A stretch of 64,000 nt of DNA from Vibrio sagamiensis NBRC 104589 (GCF_007990935.1 NZ_BJXJ01000019.1:22228-86227); one strand, 5' to 3'; positions 1 through 9,201 are shown, counted from the first letter of the stretch. Numbers and translations: made by a program. Notes: generated by a model not told the origin, from the letters alone.

Positions 1-192
1 GGGGCGTTTCTTATCGAAGTGATCTTCAATATTGATGGAATTGGCCTACTGGGGTACGAGTCGATCATGGAGCGTGACTACCCGGTGGTAATGGGGATTG
101 TGGCGATCAATGCGGTCTTGCTACTGATTGGTAATATCATTTCTGATGTCTGTGTTGCTTTAGTCGACCCTCGAGTGAAGTTTGGAGCGTAA
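1..192 (+). CDS. Peptide ABC transporter permease, C-terminal part (YejB/OppB-type)
   Basis: Only the last 63 codons are in the window; the reading frame is open from base 1 and stops with TAA at 190-192. The peptide (IEVIFNIDGIGLLGYESIME, then a hydrophobic stretch and VDPRVKFGA at the end) has the typical ending of the first inner-membrane permease of Opp/Dpp/Yej importers, in which the tail VDPR(V/I) is conserved. Its stop lies 1 base before the ATG of the next permease, so the two are almost certainly translated together. The substrate cannot be deduced from this fragment; the neighbouring binding protein suggests a Yej-like oligopeptide (microcin C-type) importer. Confidence 0.85.
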   Translation, partial: GAFLIEVIFNIDGIGLLGYESIMERDYPVVMGIVAINAVLLLIGNIISDVCVALVDPRVKFGA

Positions 193-193
193 T

Positions 194-1237
194 ATGATTA
201 AAGTCAGTCCATTAACTCAAAAGAAAATCTGTCATTTTAAAGCGATTAAACGAGGCTACTGGTCCTTTGTGATCCTCTCATTGATGTTGGTGCTTTCGTT
301 ATTTGCTGAACTTCTGATTAACAGTAAAGCACTGGTGGTGAAGTACAACGGTGATTACTCTTTTCCTGTCTTCAGTGATGTCCGCTTAGGCAGTGAATTT
401 GGTCAAGCTTCTTCTAGTGAAGTTAACTACCGAGAATTACAAAAAACCTTTCAAGAGCAAGGTGGTGATAATTTTGTCATTTTACCTATAGTGCCTTGGA
501 ACCCCTATGAGCAAGATTTTAGCGGAGACTTCCCTCCAACGGCACCGAATGCGGAGACTCAGCATTACTTAGGGACCGATGTGATTGGTCGAGATATCTT
601 GGCCAGACTGGTATACGGCTTTCGTACTGCGATGGGTTTTGCCTTATTAACGATGGTGATTTCATACGCGATTGGTACGGCAGTCGGGTGTGCGATGGGC
701 TTTTGGGGCGGTAAGTTTGACCTGTTTGTCCAACGCTTAATTGAAGTCTGGTCGATGGTGCCGTTTTTGTACGTCATCATGATCTTAGTTTCGATTGTAC
801 AGCCTACCTTTACCTTATTTGTTGCCATCAACGTACTCTTCGGTTGGATGGGGATGACGTGGTACATGCGTACCATGACTTATAAAGAGTCTGCCCGGGA
901 GTATGTCATGGCTGCACGCGCTTTAGGTGCTTCAACCGGAAGGATTTTATTCAATCACATTCTACCTAATACCATGGTGATGATCGTGACTTTGGCGCCA
1001 TTTACTATTGCTGCCAACATCACTGCACTGACGGCTTTGGATTACCTTGGCCTGGGTTTGATGCCACCGACACCGAGCTGGGGGGAGCTGCTGCAACAGG
1101 GTAAATCAAACTTAGATTCACCATGGATTGTGAGTTCTGTTGTGACTTCTATTGTGCTGGTTTTGGTGATGGTGACTTTCATCGGTGAAGCCATTCGAGC
1201 GGCATTCGACCCGAAAAAATTCACACGCTATGTTTAA
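194..1237 (+). CDS. Peptide ABC transporter permease (YejE/OppC-type)
   Basis: Second inner-membrane permease of the importer, 347 residues, close to the length of E. coli YejE. I chose ATG 194 over the in-frame TTG at 182 because a GGAG box at 184-187 sits six bases before it and the upstream gene stops at 192. A first membrane helix (about residues 24-44) is followed by a long periplasmic segment. Then comes a five-helix permease domain with the cytoplasmic EAA-type loop (EYVMAARALGAS, around residue 235) that docks on the ATPases. It belongs to a five-gene operon with the binding protein and two ATPases downstream. Family assignment is firm; the transported peptide is inferred only. Confidence 0.92.
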   Translation: MIKVSPLTQKKICHFKAIKRGYWSFVILSLMLVLSLFAELLINSKALVVKYNGDYSFPVFSDVRLGSEFGQASSSEVNYRELQKTFQEQGGDNFVILPIVPWNPYEQDFSGDFPPTAPNAETQHYLGTDVIGRDILARLVYGFRTAMGFALLTMVISYAIGTAVGCAMGFWGGKFDLFVQRLIEVWSMVPFLYVIMILVSIVQPTFTLFVAINVLFGWMGMTWYMRTMTYKESAREYVMAARALGASTGRILFNHILPNTMVMIVTLAPFTIAANITALTALDYLGLGLMPPTPSWGELLQQGKSNLDSPWIVSSVVTSIVLVLVMVTFIGEAIRAAFDPKKFTRYV

Positions 1238-1297
1238 TGATGACCGCTAATAACGAGCATTGAACAGATGTGGTGAAAAACATAAAAAGGGAAGTTT

Positions 1298-3124
1298 ATG
1301 AAACAACTATTTTTAGCGTCGACCCTGAGCGCTTTGAGCTTAGGGACCATTTCAGCGACGCTTCCGACTGACTTAGATTGGCAAACCAATTGGGATGAAC
1401 CGCAGTATGGTTCACCGCAAGCCAAACGTGGCGGGACGTATCGCACTTATATGTCGAGCTTTCCACAAACCCTACGTAGTGTCGGGCCAGATGCTAACTC
1501 GGGGTTGCGTTCGTTTATTTTAGATGAAACCCCAGGGCTGGTGGTTCGTCACCCAGACACACTCGACTTTATTCCTGAATTAGCCAACCAATGGGCATTA
1601 GCAGGAGATAATAAAACGGTGTACTTTAAGCTTAATCCACAAGCAAAATGGTCTGATGGTCACCCCGTTACGGCGGATGATTTTGTGTTTATGCTTGATT
1701 TTTACCGCTCAAAAGACATCCTAGAGCCTTGGTATAATGATTATTACACCAAGACCATTGCTGAAGTGATCAAATTTGACGACTTAACTTTTGCTGTGCG
1801 TGCTGCCAGCGAGTTTAACCCTGAAGAGTTGTTGCTTCGTATGGGGGCGTTGCGTCCGCGACCTGCTCATTTTTACGCTAATCCGAAAAAAGATGCCAAT
1901 GGCGATGGCATTCATGATGATTTCGTTCGCTATTACAACTTTAAGAGTGAACCGACCACAGCCGCTTACTACTTGGCGGACATTAAAAAGGGCAAAAGTG
2001 TCACCTTTAAGCATGTAGGTGAAGATTGGTGGGGTTACTCCAATAAGTATTATCAAAACCGCTATAACGTCGACAAGATCCGCATTACCGTTATTCGTGA
2101 TAACGACATTGCCAAAAAGCATTTTGAAAAAGGCAAATTAGATGCGTTTGGTTTAGTGTTGCCAAATTTGTGGCACGACAAGTCAAATACTGCGCCGTAC
2201 CAAAAAGGCTATATTGAAAAATTCTGGGGCTACAATCAATATCCAGTCGGGGCAGGAGGTGTTTGGCTAAATACAGCCATGCCATTATTGGATGATCTCA
2301 ACGTACGTAAAGGCATTCATTCTGCGATTGATTTTGATGGCATGATCGAAAATCTGATGCGAGGAGACTATAGCCGTAAACCGAACCCAACAGGTTTTGG
2401 CCATGGTAAATATACTTTGCCGGATGCTGTCGCCCCAAAATTTGATCCACAAAAAGCCGCGCAAGCCTTTACCGAAGCAGGCTTTGATAAGATTGGGCCA
2501 GATGGCATTCGCCTCAATGATAAAGGCCAGCGTTTGAGTTTCGAACTTACCTATAGCACGCCACTGCATACACCACGGATTGCTTTTTTACGCGAGCAAG
2601 CGAAATTAGCAGGCCTGGAGATTGAACTGAAGCTAATCGATGGCTCATCCATGTTCAAATACGTGCGCGAGAAAAAACACCAACTTGCCTTTTTAGATAT
2701 GGGAACCTCTGAAATCCCAACCTATTGGGAGTATTTTCATTCCGATAATGCGAACAAACCACAAACCAACTCTTTTACCAATTACAGCACAGATGAGCTG
2801 GATGAGAAAATCATGCAGTATCGTTTCAGTATGGATATGAATGAAAAAATCCGCCTAGGTCATGATATTCAACGTGACATTATCAATGCACATGTGATTG
2901 TTTCTGGTTATATGGTGCCGTATGTGCGTTATGGCCACTGGCGGTGGCTAAAATTACCTGATAAGCCGATGAATCGAATGACCGAGGCGTTATTCAGTGG
3001 CGGAATTATCGGCGATGGCACTTACTGGATTGATCAGGATGTGAAAAAGCAAACTCAACAAGCAATGAAATCGGGCCAAACTTTTGCTCCCGTTGTTGTT
3101 GTCGATGATACCTATAAGCTGTAA
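1298..3124 (+). CDS. Periplasmic peptide-binding protein (SBP_bac_5, YejA-like)
   Basis: Extracytoplasmic solute-binding protein of 608 residues, similar in length to YejA (about 600). An N-terminal signal peptide (MKQLFLASTLSALSLGTISA) without a lipobox predicts a soluble periplasmic protein. The family-5 signatures ETPGLVVRHPDTLDFIPELA and WSDGHPVTADDFVFML are present in the first third. In E. coli the Yej system imports peptides and microcin C; here the gene sits between the permease and ATPase genes (order permease-permease-binding protein-ATPase-ATPase), unlike E. coli where the binding protein gene is first. A GGGAAG box precedes the ATG. Specificity for particular peptides is not visible from the sequence. 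Confidence 0.92.
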   Translation: MKQLFLASTLSALSLGTISATLPTDLDWQTNWDEPQYGSPQAKRGGTYRTYMSSFPQTLRSVGPDANSGLRSFILDETPGLVVRHPDTLDFIPELANQWALAGDNKTVYFKLNPQAKWSDGHPVTADDFVFMLDFYRSKDILEPWYNDYYTKTIAEVIKFDDLTFAVRAASEFNPEELLLRMGALRPRPAHFYANPKKDANGDGIHDDFVRYYNFKSEPTTAAYYLADIKKGKSVTFKHVGEDWWGYSNKYYQNRYNVDKIRITVIRDNDIAKKHFEKGKLDAFGLVLPNLWHDKSNTAPYQKGYIEKFWGYNQYPVGAGGVWLNTAMPLLDDLNVRKGIHSAIDFDGMIENLMRGDYSRKPNPTGFGHGKYTLPDAVAPKFDPQKAAQAFTEAGFDKIGPDGIRLNDKGQRLSFELTYSTPLHTPRIAFLREQAKLAGLEIELKLIDGSSMFKYVREKKHQLAFLDMGTSEIPTYWEYFHSDNANKPQTNSFTNYSTDELDEKIMQYRFSMDMNEKIRLGHDIQRDIINAHVIVSGYMVPYVRYGHWRWLKLPDKPMNRMTEALFSGGIIGDGTYWIDQDVKKQTQQAMKSGQTFAPVVVVDDTYKL

Positions 3125-3133
3125 GGGGGCATC

Positions 3134-3994
3134 ATGGAAAATGAAGTCATTCTTCGTGTCAAAGACCTTGAAGTCGAATTCACCACCGATGATGGCCCGG
3201 TAAAAGTCCTACACGGCGTCAACTTTGAGGTTCGAGCGGGACGGACCTTGGGTTTGGTGGGTGAATCAGGCAGCGGCAAAAGCGTTACCTCGATGGCCAT
3301 CATGGGACTGTTACCCAAACCATATGGCAATATTGTTCACGGTGAAGTGGAGTACCGAGGGACTAACCTTGTGACTCTTCCAGCGGAAAAAATGTATCAA
3401 ATGCGTGGCAATCGAATTGCGATTATTTTTCAAGATCCGATGACTGCTCTTAACCCTGTTCATTCAATCGGTCGCCAGTTGTGTGAGGTGCTTGAGCTAC
3501 ATCGGCCAGAACTCAATCGCAAACAGCGTGAAGCGTACGCTGTCGAAATGTTAGCAAAAGTCAAAATTCCACTGGTAGAAAAACGCCTCAATGAATATCC
3601 GCATAATTTATCTGGTGGCATGCGTCAGCGGGTGATGATCGCGATGGCTTTGGCCTGTAAGCCAGATATTTTGATCTGTGATGAGCCAACCACGGCGTTG
3701 GATGTAACGGTTCAAGCATCGATTCTTGAGCTGATGAACGAGCTGCAACAGGAAACGGGCATGGCGATGATCTTTATTACTCACGACCTCGGTGTGGTGG
3801 CTGAAGTGTGTGATGATGTTGCGGTGATGTACGGCGGACGTATCGTCGAAAAAGCGGAGATCTTTGATCTGTTTGACAATCCTCAGCATCCTTATACCGA
3901 GCGATTGATGGGATTGATGCCAAGTTTGGATAATGAACCGAAACAAATGATCGACATTAAACCGATTGATGCCAGCATATTTGCGCACTCATAA
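3134..3994 (+). CDS. Peptide ABC transporter ATPase (OppD/DppD-type)
   Basis: First ATPase of the importer, 286 residues. Walker A GESGSGKS lies at about residues 42-50, the signature LSGGMRQR near 160, Walker B ILICDEPTTALD near 180 and the H-loop THDLGVV near 215. The C-terminal oligopeptide-transporter extension begins after NPQHPYTERLM. It starts nine bases after the binding-protein stop with a strong AAGGGGG ribosome site. In E. coli YejF both ATPase halves are fused in one protein of about 530 residues; here they are separate genes, as in Opp/Dpp. This ATPase would pair with the product of the next gene at the membrane. Confidence 0.92.
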   Translation: MENEVILRVKDLEVEFTTDDGPVKVLHGVNFEVRAGRTLGLVGESGSGKSVTSMAIMGLLPKPYGNIVHGEVEYRGTNLVTLPAEKMYQMRGNRIAIIFQDPMTALNPVHSIGRQLCEVLELHRPELNRKQREAYAVEMLAKVKIPLVEKRLNEYPHNLSGGMRQRVMIAMALACKPDILICDEPTTALDVTVQASILELMNELQQETGMAMIFITHDLGVVAEVCDDVAVMYGGRIVEKAEIFDLFDNPQHPYTERLMGLMPSLDNEPKQMIDIKPIDASIFAHS

Positions 3995-4025
3995 GACAAA
4001 GTGAACATGTCATAGAGAGGTCTTC

Positions 4026-4865
4026 ATGACAAAAGAAGTATTAAGAATTGAACATCTTAAGCAGCACTTTGTCTCGGGCAAAGGACTGTTTAAAAAGGGC
4101 TACACCATCAAAGCTGTCGATGGCGTTTCTTTTTCTGTGGCACAAGGAGAAACGCTAGGTTTAGTTGGGGAGTCGGGCTGTGGTAAAAGCACCCTAGGTC
4201 GTACTATTTTAAAATTATTTGAACCTACTGACGGCAAGATTTTCTTTGAAGGTCAGGATATTACCCGTTTGTCGGCCAAGCAAATGCGGCCACTACGCAA
4301 AGACATGCAAATCGTGTTTCAAGATCCAATGGAGTCTCTTAATCAGCGCCATACAATAGGGATGATACTCGAAGAGCCGTATGTGATTCACAATGTCGGT
4401 AGCTCTGCGGAGCGCAAACAGTGGGTGAAAGAACTGCTGGTTAAAGTTGGGCTGCCTGAAAGCGCGGTTAACCGTTACCCTCATGAGTTCTCGGGCGGTC
4501 AGCGTCAACGTATCGGTATTGCGAGAGCGATTGCACTCAAACCTAAGCTATTGATTTGTGATGAGTCGGTTTCAGCGCTCGATGTGTCGGTACAAGCTCA
4601 AATCCTCAACTTACTTTTGCAATTACAACAAGAAATGAATCTGGCGATCATTTTTATCTCCCATGACTTATCGGTCGTCAAACACGTATCCGATAAGGTC
4701 GCGGTGATGTATTTCGGTAAGGTGGTGGAATCCGGCAGTGCCAAAGAAATCTATGCTAACCCACAGCATGATTACACCAAAAAGCTACTGGCTGCGATTC
4801 CGATCAATCATCCGAAATACCGCAAGAAAAAGCGTCTCGCCGAAAAAAAGAAGCGGGTGGCGTAG
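4026..4865 (+). CDS. Peptide ABC transporter ATPase (OppF/DppF-type)
   Basis: Second ATPase, 279 residues. Walker A GESGCGKS is near residue 47, the signature FSGGQRQR near 155, Walker [13 protein letters not shown] near 175 and the H-loop SHDLSVV near 210. The very basic tail ([16 protein letters not shown]) is noteworthy but common in this subfamily. It is the last gene of the operon, 31 bases after the previous stop, preceded by an AGAGAGG ribosome site, and is followed by a stem-loop terminator at 4915-4940. With the upstream ATPase it should form the heterodimer that powers peptide uptake. Confidence 0.92.
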   Translation: MTKEVLRIEHLKQHFVSGKGLFKKGYTIKAVDGVSFSVAQGETLGLVGESGCGKSTLGRTILKLFEPTDGKIFFEGQDITRLSAKQMRPLRKDMQIVFQDPMESLNQRHTIGMILEEPYVIHNVGSSAERKQWVKELLVKVGLPESAVNRYPHEFSGGQRQRIGIARAIALKPKLLICDESVSALDVSVQAQILNLLLQLQQEMNLAIIFISHDLSVVKHVSDKVAVMYFGKVVESGSAKEIYANPQHDYTKKLLAAIPINHPKYRKKKRLAEKKKRVA

Positions 4866-4914
4866 TGCCACCATGCAACGAATCAAACTAGGTCGATGAA
4901 AGCAGTACGTTCAA

Positions 4915-4940
4915 AAACGCCCCTCGAATTTGGGGCGTTT
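4915..4940 (+). terminator. Rho-independent terminator of the peptide importer operon
   Basis: Inverted repeat AAACGCCCC / GGGGCGTTT with an eight-base loop, ending in a short T run. It lies 50 bases after the last ATPase stop and fits termination of the rightward operon. Confidence 0.75.
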
Positions 4941-4976
4941 GGTTCGGTGCTGTTGACCTTGCGAGCGGATCTTGTT

Positions 4977-5044
4977 GCAAACAAATTGTTAACAAAAACA
5001 GATTGTTATCGCAAACAAATCGTTATCGAGAACAAATCGTCAAT
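4977..5044. repeat. Four direct repeats with a 17-bp period (iteron-like array)
   Basis: Four consecutive 17-base units: GCAAACAAATTGTTAAC, AAAAACAGATTGTTATC, GCAAACAAATCGTTATC and GAGAACAAATCGTCAAT. The core AACARATYGTTA is shared. The array lies between the importer terminator and the 3' end of the YgiW-type gene. Its role is unknown; repeated protein-binding sites or a replication-slippage tract are both possible. Confidence 0.75.
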
Positions 5045-5053
5045 TGCTTAACA

Positions 5054-5458
5054 CTAGTGACTTAACACTTTTAGAGAGTCGGCAATAACTGCGCTACTGG
5101 AATCATTTTTAGCGATTTTACCCACAATCTGTATTTGATCTTTGGGGGAGACTTTTTGTTCTCCCCAAACATAAGGACCAATTTTCACGCTCATTTGACC
5201 AGTTTTATCCTTAAACGTGTATTGGTCATCACCCAAGGAGTCTGTGACATGACCAATAATGGTGACCGTCATGCCATCAGTAAGCCAACTGGCATCCATC
5301 ACATCTTCGACAGTATTTAAGGTGTCATTCACTTTAGGGCCATCAAACCCACTTTGTTGAGTGGTGACCTCTGCTTGTTCAGTAATGGTGTCGTTACTGG
5401 CAAAAGCTGGAGTGGTTGCAACCAGAGCGCCAAGCATTAGTATCAATGTGTTGTTCAT
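5054..5458 (-). CDS. YgiW/YdeI-type periplasmic OB-fold stress-tolerance protein
   Basis: A 134-residue secreted protein with signal peptide MNNTLILMLGALVATTPAFA followed by an acidic linker and a bacterial OB-fold (BOF) domain. VEDVMDASWLTDGMTVTIIG and KDKTGQMSVKIG are the recognisable segments. Relatives in enterobacteria (YgiW/VisP, YdeI) are periplasmic and contribute to tolerance of peroxide, acid or antimicrobial peptides; that role is family knowledge, not visible here. The gene stands alone, transcribed leftward, convergent with the peptide importer operon, with AAGGGAATGAC before the ATG. Confidence 0.85.
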   Translation of the reverse strand: MNNTLILMLGALVATTPAFASNDTITEQAEVTTQQSGFDGPKVNDTLNTVEDVMDASWLTDGMTVTIIGHVTDSLGDDQYTFKDKTGQMSVKIGPYVWGEQKVSPKDQIQIVGKIAKNDSSSAVIADSLKVLSH

Positions 5459-5613
5459 GTCATTCCCTTTAGAGGTTGAGCGGAAATAAAGGGCACTAAC
5501 CCTCTGTTATCGTTGCTTTTAAATGTAGTCCATCCTTTGAAAAAAGCGATTTGATTGTGTATGAAGCGTGATGATTAGACTAAGAATGTGAGTGATGCCG
5601 GGTCGAGATAACG

Positions 5614-5640
5614 AAAAGCCCAACGTGTGATGCTGGGCTT
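5614..5640 (-). terminator. Rho-independent terminator of yicC
   Basis: Inverted repeat AAGCCCA / TGGGCTT; read leftward it ends GGGCTTTTCG. It lies about 20 bases beyond the yicC stop, so it most likely ends the yicC transcript. Confidence 0.7.
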
Positions 5641-5659
5641 GAGTAAGGTGAGGCGAAAG

Positions 5660-6526
5660 TTATTCGATATTTTGGATCTGCTCACGCATTTGTTCGATCA
5701 GTACTTTAAGTTCCACACCAGAGGCGGTGATGTCAGTGCTGATGGACTTAGAGGCCAGAGTGTTCGATTCACGGTTGAACTCTTGCATCATGAAATCGAG
5801 ACGACGACCAACGGCTCCGCCTTTTTTAATGATGTTAGTGGTTTCTTTAACGTGTGAATCTAAGCGATCTAGCTCTTCAGCCACATCTGACTTTTGCGCC
5901 AAAAGGATCAGCTCTTGCTCAACGCGAGAAGGGTCTAGTTCAACCTTGGCATCTTCAAATTTCGAGAACAAGCGCTCTCTTTGCCACTCAAGGATTTCAG
6001 GCATGCGTGCGCGAACTTTGATAACTTCTGCAGTGATGGCCTCAAGACGCTGCTCAATAAGCGCTTTCATGTTGTCACCCTCACGACCACGAGCTTCAAT
6101 GAATTCGTCGATTGCTTCATCAAAGGCACCAAGAAGCGCTTTATTGATTTCGTCCATGTTTTGCTCTGGTGTTTCCATGACACCAGGCCACTGCATCACT
6201 TGGAAAGGGTTGATTCGACTGAGTTCACCGGTCATATGCATGACTTGTTCAGCAGCTTTGATCACTTGGTTGGCAAGGACTTCATTAATGCTGAGCTCTG
6301 TTTTTGCTGCTGGGTTTGCTTCAAACCGTAAGTTACATTCTACTTTGCCGCGAGCAAGACGTTTACGAAAGCGCTCACGCAGTACAGGCTCTAAAGCACG
6401 GAACTGCTCTGGCATGCGGAAGTAGGTTTCTAGGTAGCGTTGATTGACACTACGGATTTCCCATACGGCACTGCCCCAGTCGCCTTTTATCTCTTTGCGT
6501 GCATACGCAGTCATACTATAAATCAT
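5660..6526 (-). CDS. yicC: YicC family endoribonuclease
   Basis: The 288-residue length matches the family (E. coli YicC 287). The N-terminal YicC domain begins MIYSMTAYARKE and contains VWEIRSVNQRYLE; the C-terminal DUF1732 domain contains EELDRLDSHVKE and the highly conserved GRRLDFMMQEFNRESNTLASK. E. coli YicC has been described as an endoribonuclease acting on small RNAs together with PNPase; this is family knowledge. The gene is divergent from rph, the same neighbourhood as in E. coli. A terminator follows its stop. Confidence 0.95.
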   Translation of the reverse strand: MIYSMTAYARKEIKGDWGSAVWEIRSVNQRYLETYFRMPEQFRALEPVLRERFRKRLARGKVECNLRFEANPAAKTELSINEVLANQVIKAAEQVMHMTGELSRINPFQVMQWPGVMETPEQNMDEINKALLGAFDEAIDEFIEARGREGDNMKALIEQRLEAITAEVIKVRARMPEILEWQRERLFSKFEDAKVELDPSRVEQELILLAQKSDVAEELDRLDSHVKETTNIIKKGGAVGRRLDFMMQEFNRESNTLASKSISTDITASGVELKVLIEQMREQIQNIE

Positions 6527-6698
6527 CGAATTTTCCTGTCTTTTGTTTGCTGAAAATTACCGCGCAATAGTAGCACAAGTAATATTCAGGATCTTAGTCA
6601 TTGTCTGAAGTACTCGACCAGATAGCTTTATTCGGCCAACTCCGTTATACTCTGCGCCCAATCAAATCGTCTTCTCCTCATTACTAAGGTAGATGCCC

Positions 6699-7415
6699 AT
6701 GCGCCCAAACGATCGCAAGGCGGATCAAGTTCGCCCAATAAAAATTACTCGTAACTACACGGCTTATGCTGAAGGCTCAGTATTAGTTGAGTTTGGTAAC
6801 ACCAAAGTGTTGTGTAATGCGACCGTAGAAGAATCGGTACCGCGTTGGTTAAAAGGCCAAGGTAAAGGCTGGGTAACAGCAGAATATGGTATGCTACCTC
6901 GTGCCACACATTCACGTACTCGTCGTGAAGCAGCCAGTGGTAAGCAAGGTGGACGTACGATGGAAATCCAACGCTTGATTGCTCGCAGCCTACGTGCGGT
7001 TGTAGATTTGAAAGCCATGGGCGAATGCATGGTTACTGTTGACTGTGACGTGATTCAAGCCGATGGTGGTACGCGTACAGCATCCATCAGTGGTGCTAGT
7101 GTGGCCATGGCAGATGCTTTCCAACACCTTGTTGAGAGTGGCAAACTGAAAGCAAACCCAATGAAGGGGCACGTCGCGGCCGTTTCTGTTGGCCTACTCG
7201 GTGATGAGGTTCTATGTGACCTTGAGTATGTAGAAGACTCAGCTGCAGACACAGACATGAACGTCGTGATGACGGAAGAAGGTAAGATGATCGAGATTCA
7301 GGGCACCGCAGAAGGTGAACCGTTTAGCCATGAGCAATTGATGGCGCTACTCGAATCAGCCAAAATCGGCATTAGCGATATCGTCGCGGCGCAGAAAGCG
7401 GCATTAGAAAATTAA
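6699..7415 (+). CDS. rph: Ribonuclease PH
   Basis: Phosphorolytic 3'-5' exoribonuclease that trims tRNA 3' ends, using phosphate and releasing nucleoside diphosphates. From ATG 6699 the protein is 238 residues, the standard length, and begins [13 protein letters not shown] as in E. coli. An in-frame ATG at 6693 is only 2-3 bases from the AAGGT box (6686-6690), so 6699 is preferred. Conserved segments include [51 protein letters not shown] and [19 protein letters not shown]. The frame is intact, unlike the frameshifted rph of E. coli K-12. It forms an operon with pyrE. Confidence 0.97.
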   Translation: MRPNDRKADQVRPIKITRNYTAYAEGSVLVEFGNTKVLCNATVEESVPRWLKGQGKGWVTAEYGMLPRATHSRTRREAASGKQGGRTMEIQRLIARSLRAVVDLKAMGECMVTVDCDVIQADGGTRTASISGASVAMADAFQHLVESGKLKANPMKGHVAAVSVGLLGDEVLCDLEYVEDSAADTDMNVVMTEEGKMIEIQGTAEGEPFSHEQLMALLESAKIGISDIVAAQKAALEN

Positions 7416-7423
7416 TGATTTTT

Positions 7424-7455
7424 AAATAGCTTCCCATTAAGGAAGCTATTTTTTT
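7424..7455 (+). terminator. Intergenic terminator, probable pyrE attenuator
   Basis: Perfect 11-bp stem AAATAGCTTCC / GGAAGCTATTT followed by T residues, starting nine bases after the rph stop. In E. coli the equivalent hairpin between rph and pyrE is a UTP-sensing attenuator: ribosomes finishing rph block the hairpin when UTP is low. Position and form agree with that mechanism here; regulation itself is inferred. Confidence 0.75.
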
Positions 7456-7461
7456 ACCTAT

Positions 7462-7512
7462 TGCTAGGACCTAGGGCCTAGGACCTAGTACTTGGAATAC
7501 GAATAGAAATTT
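7462..7512. repeat. CTAG-rich repeat, single array with GGAATACG flank
   Basis: Four CTAG tetramers within an AGGACCTAGGGCCTAGGACC-type tract, followed by GGAATACGAATA, which resembles the inverted CCGTATTC motif of the longer copies near 33 and 37 kb. It lies between the pyrE attenuator and the pyrE ribosome site. Confidence 0.75.
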
Positions 7513-7537
7513 ACACAGTAAAAGTTGAGAGAGAATA

Positions 7538-8179
7538 ATGAAAGCATACCAGCGTGAATTTATTGAGTTTGCACTTGAGAAACAGGTTCTTAAGTTTGGT
7601 GAGTTTACTTTGAAATCTGGGCGTAAAAGTCCGTACTTCTTTAATGCTGGTCTTTTTAATACGGGTCGTGACCTTGCTCGTCTTGGTCGTTTTTATGCCG
7701 CGGCACTGGCGGATTCAGGAATTGAATTTGATGTGTTGTTTGGCCCTGCTTACAAGGGTATCCCAATTGCAACCACGACGGCGGTTGCGTTAGCGGATCA
7801 TCATAATGTCGACACGCCTTACTGCTTCAACCGCAAAGAAGCGAAGAACCATGGCGAAGGCGGTAACTTAGTGGGCTCCGTACTAGAAGGTCGCATTATG
7901 CTGGTGGATGATGTGATTACTGCGGGTACAGCGATTCGTGAATCGATGCAAATTATCCAAGCGAATGGTGCTGATCTGGCAGGTGTACTGGTTGCGATTG
8001 ATCGCCAAGAAAAAGGCAAAGGCGAGCTTTCAGCGATTCAAGAAGTTGAGCGTGATTTTGGCTGTGCGGTCATTTCTATCGTCAGCCTGTCTGATCTGAT
8101 CACTTACCTTGAAGATAAAGGTGATGCAACCGAGCACCTTGACGCAGTGAAAGCCTACCGTGCTGAGTTTGGGATTTAA
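7538..8179 (+). CDS. pyrE: Orotate phosphoribosyltransferase
   Basis: Converts orotate and PRPP to orotidine 5'-phosphate in pyrimidine synthesis; cytoplasmic homodimer. The 213-residue protein matches E. coli PyrE in length. Visible are the catalytic-loop region ([13 protein letters not shown] near residue 97) and the PRPP-binding motif [16 protein letters not shown] at about 120-135. A GAGAGAGAATA ribosome site precedes the ATG. It follows rph, with an attenuator-like hairpin and a CTAG-rich repeat between the two genes. Confidence 0.97.
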   Translation: MKAYQREFIEFALEKQVLKFGEFTLKSGRKSPYFFNAGLFNTGRDLARLGRFYAAALADSGIEFDVLFGPAYKGIPIATTTAVALADHHNVDTPYCFNRKEAKNHGEGGNLVGSVLEGRIMLVDDVITAGTAIRESMQIIQANGADLAGVLVAIDRQEKGKGELSAIQEVERDFGCAVISIVSLSDLITYLEDKGDATEHLDAVKAYRAEFGI

Positions 8180-8183
8180 AGAA

Positions 8184-8240
8184 AAGGTCCTAGGTTAAAA
8201 TAAAGGTCCTAGGGCCTAGAACCTAGGATCCTAGAACCTT
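8184..8240. repeat. CTAG-rich repeat between convergent pyrE and lpxL-type gene
   Basis: AAGGTCCTAGG blocks and inverted CCTAGAACCTT blocks with several CTAG tetramers. It fills the gap between two convergent genes and ends six bases from the leftward gene's stop. AAGGTCCTAGG and CCTAGAACCTT can pair, so it might act as a two-way transcription terminator. Confidence 0.8.
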
Positions 8241-8245
8241 AACCC

Positions 8246-9196
8246 TTATTTATACCTAATCCCTTTTGGTACGTTCTCATCAGCCATTGTCTTGTAGCGC
8301 TTGTGTAACCACATCCACTGTTCGGGAGCACGTAAAATCACCATCTCAACAAACTTATTCATATAAGCTGCTGCGGCGACTTCATCTTTTTGTGGGTAAT
8401 TGTCTTCAATACATTGGTCTGCAATGATTTCGTATTTGCCATTTTGATTACGGAACCCTGAACCAGGAATAATCGAACACTTTGATGTATAAGCTAGAAT
8501 GCTTGTTCCTGTGGTGGTAGAGGCGTCTTCAATCGCGAAGAATGGGACAAAGACGGTTTTATTACGGCCATAGTCATGATCAGGCAGATAGAACAGCCGC
8601 TCGCCTCGACGAAGAATTCGGATCATCTGCTTAAGATCTTTACGATCTATCAATTTATTGCCGTTATGAGTGCGTCCCCAGTATTGAATGAAGTTATAAG
8701 CGGGGTTGGTGTGTGGACGAAAGGCACCATAGCCAGCCATACCAAGCACGGCAAAAGCGCGGGCTGTAATCTCTAAATTGAGCGCATGCACACAACATAG
8801 TAGGACGCCTTTCTCTTCTGCAGCTTTAATGCGCAGGGCGATGAGATCTTTTTCAACAATGATTGTTTTGAAACGCCATGTTGGCCAAAACCAAGTAATC
8901 CCCGTTTCAATCAGCGCCATCCCCGTATTTTTGAAGTTTTCAACGACGATGGAATGAATTTCTTCAGGTGTTTTCTCCGGGAAAGCCAGCTCAAGGTTAC
9001 GTGTGGCAATATAAACCCGCTTTTTACCAAAACGCATACCCAGTTTGCCCATTTTCTGGCCGAGCGAGAGAAGTATGCGATATGGGAGCAGATTAACGAC
9101 TAAGGCTAATAAACCAAAGCCGCTCCAGACGCCCCAGTAGCGAGGATGGAGTAGTGAAAGAGAAAATGCTGGTTTGGTGTATTTACCTTTACTCAT
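8246..9196 (-). CDS. lpxL: Lipid A biosynthesis acyltransferase, LpxL type
   Basis: Inner-membrane acyltransferase of the LpxL/LpxM family that adds a secondary acyl chain to Kdo2-lipid IVA. It has 316 residues with an N-terminal hydrophobic helix (about 25-45). The HX4E active-site motif is present as HALNLE, and RKDLKQMIRILRRGE, YLPDHDYG and a C-terminal APEQWMWLHKRYK match LpxL closely. In V. cholerae a gene at this position encodes LpxN, which adds a hydroxylated chain; this paralogue's acyl preference cannot be told from sequence. It is the last gene of a leftward unit after slmA, with a five-base gap. Confidence 0.88.
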   Translation of the reverse strand: MSKGKYTKPAFSLSLLHPRYWGVWSGFGLLALVVNLLPYRILLSLGQKMGKLGMRFGKKRVYIATRNLELAFPEKTPEEIHSIVVENFKNTGMALIETGITWFWPTWRFKTIIVEKDLIALRIKAAEEKGVLLCCVHALNLEITARAFAVLGMAGYGAFRPHTNPAYNFIQYWGRTHNGNKLIDRKDLKQMIRILRRGERLFYLPDHDYGRNKTVFVPFFAIEDASTTTGTSILAYTSKCSIIPGSGFRNQNGKYEIIADQCIEDNYPQKDEVAAAAYMNKFVEMVILRAPEQWMWLHKRYKTMADENVPKGIRYK

Positions 9197-9201
9197 AGTT
9201 T

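Noticed and set aside
5727..6425. Long 232-codon frame opposite yicC
   Set aside because: It mirrors yicC in the other strand, is Ser/Arg-rich with no conserved motif, and yicC is a certain gene.
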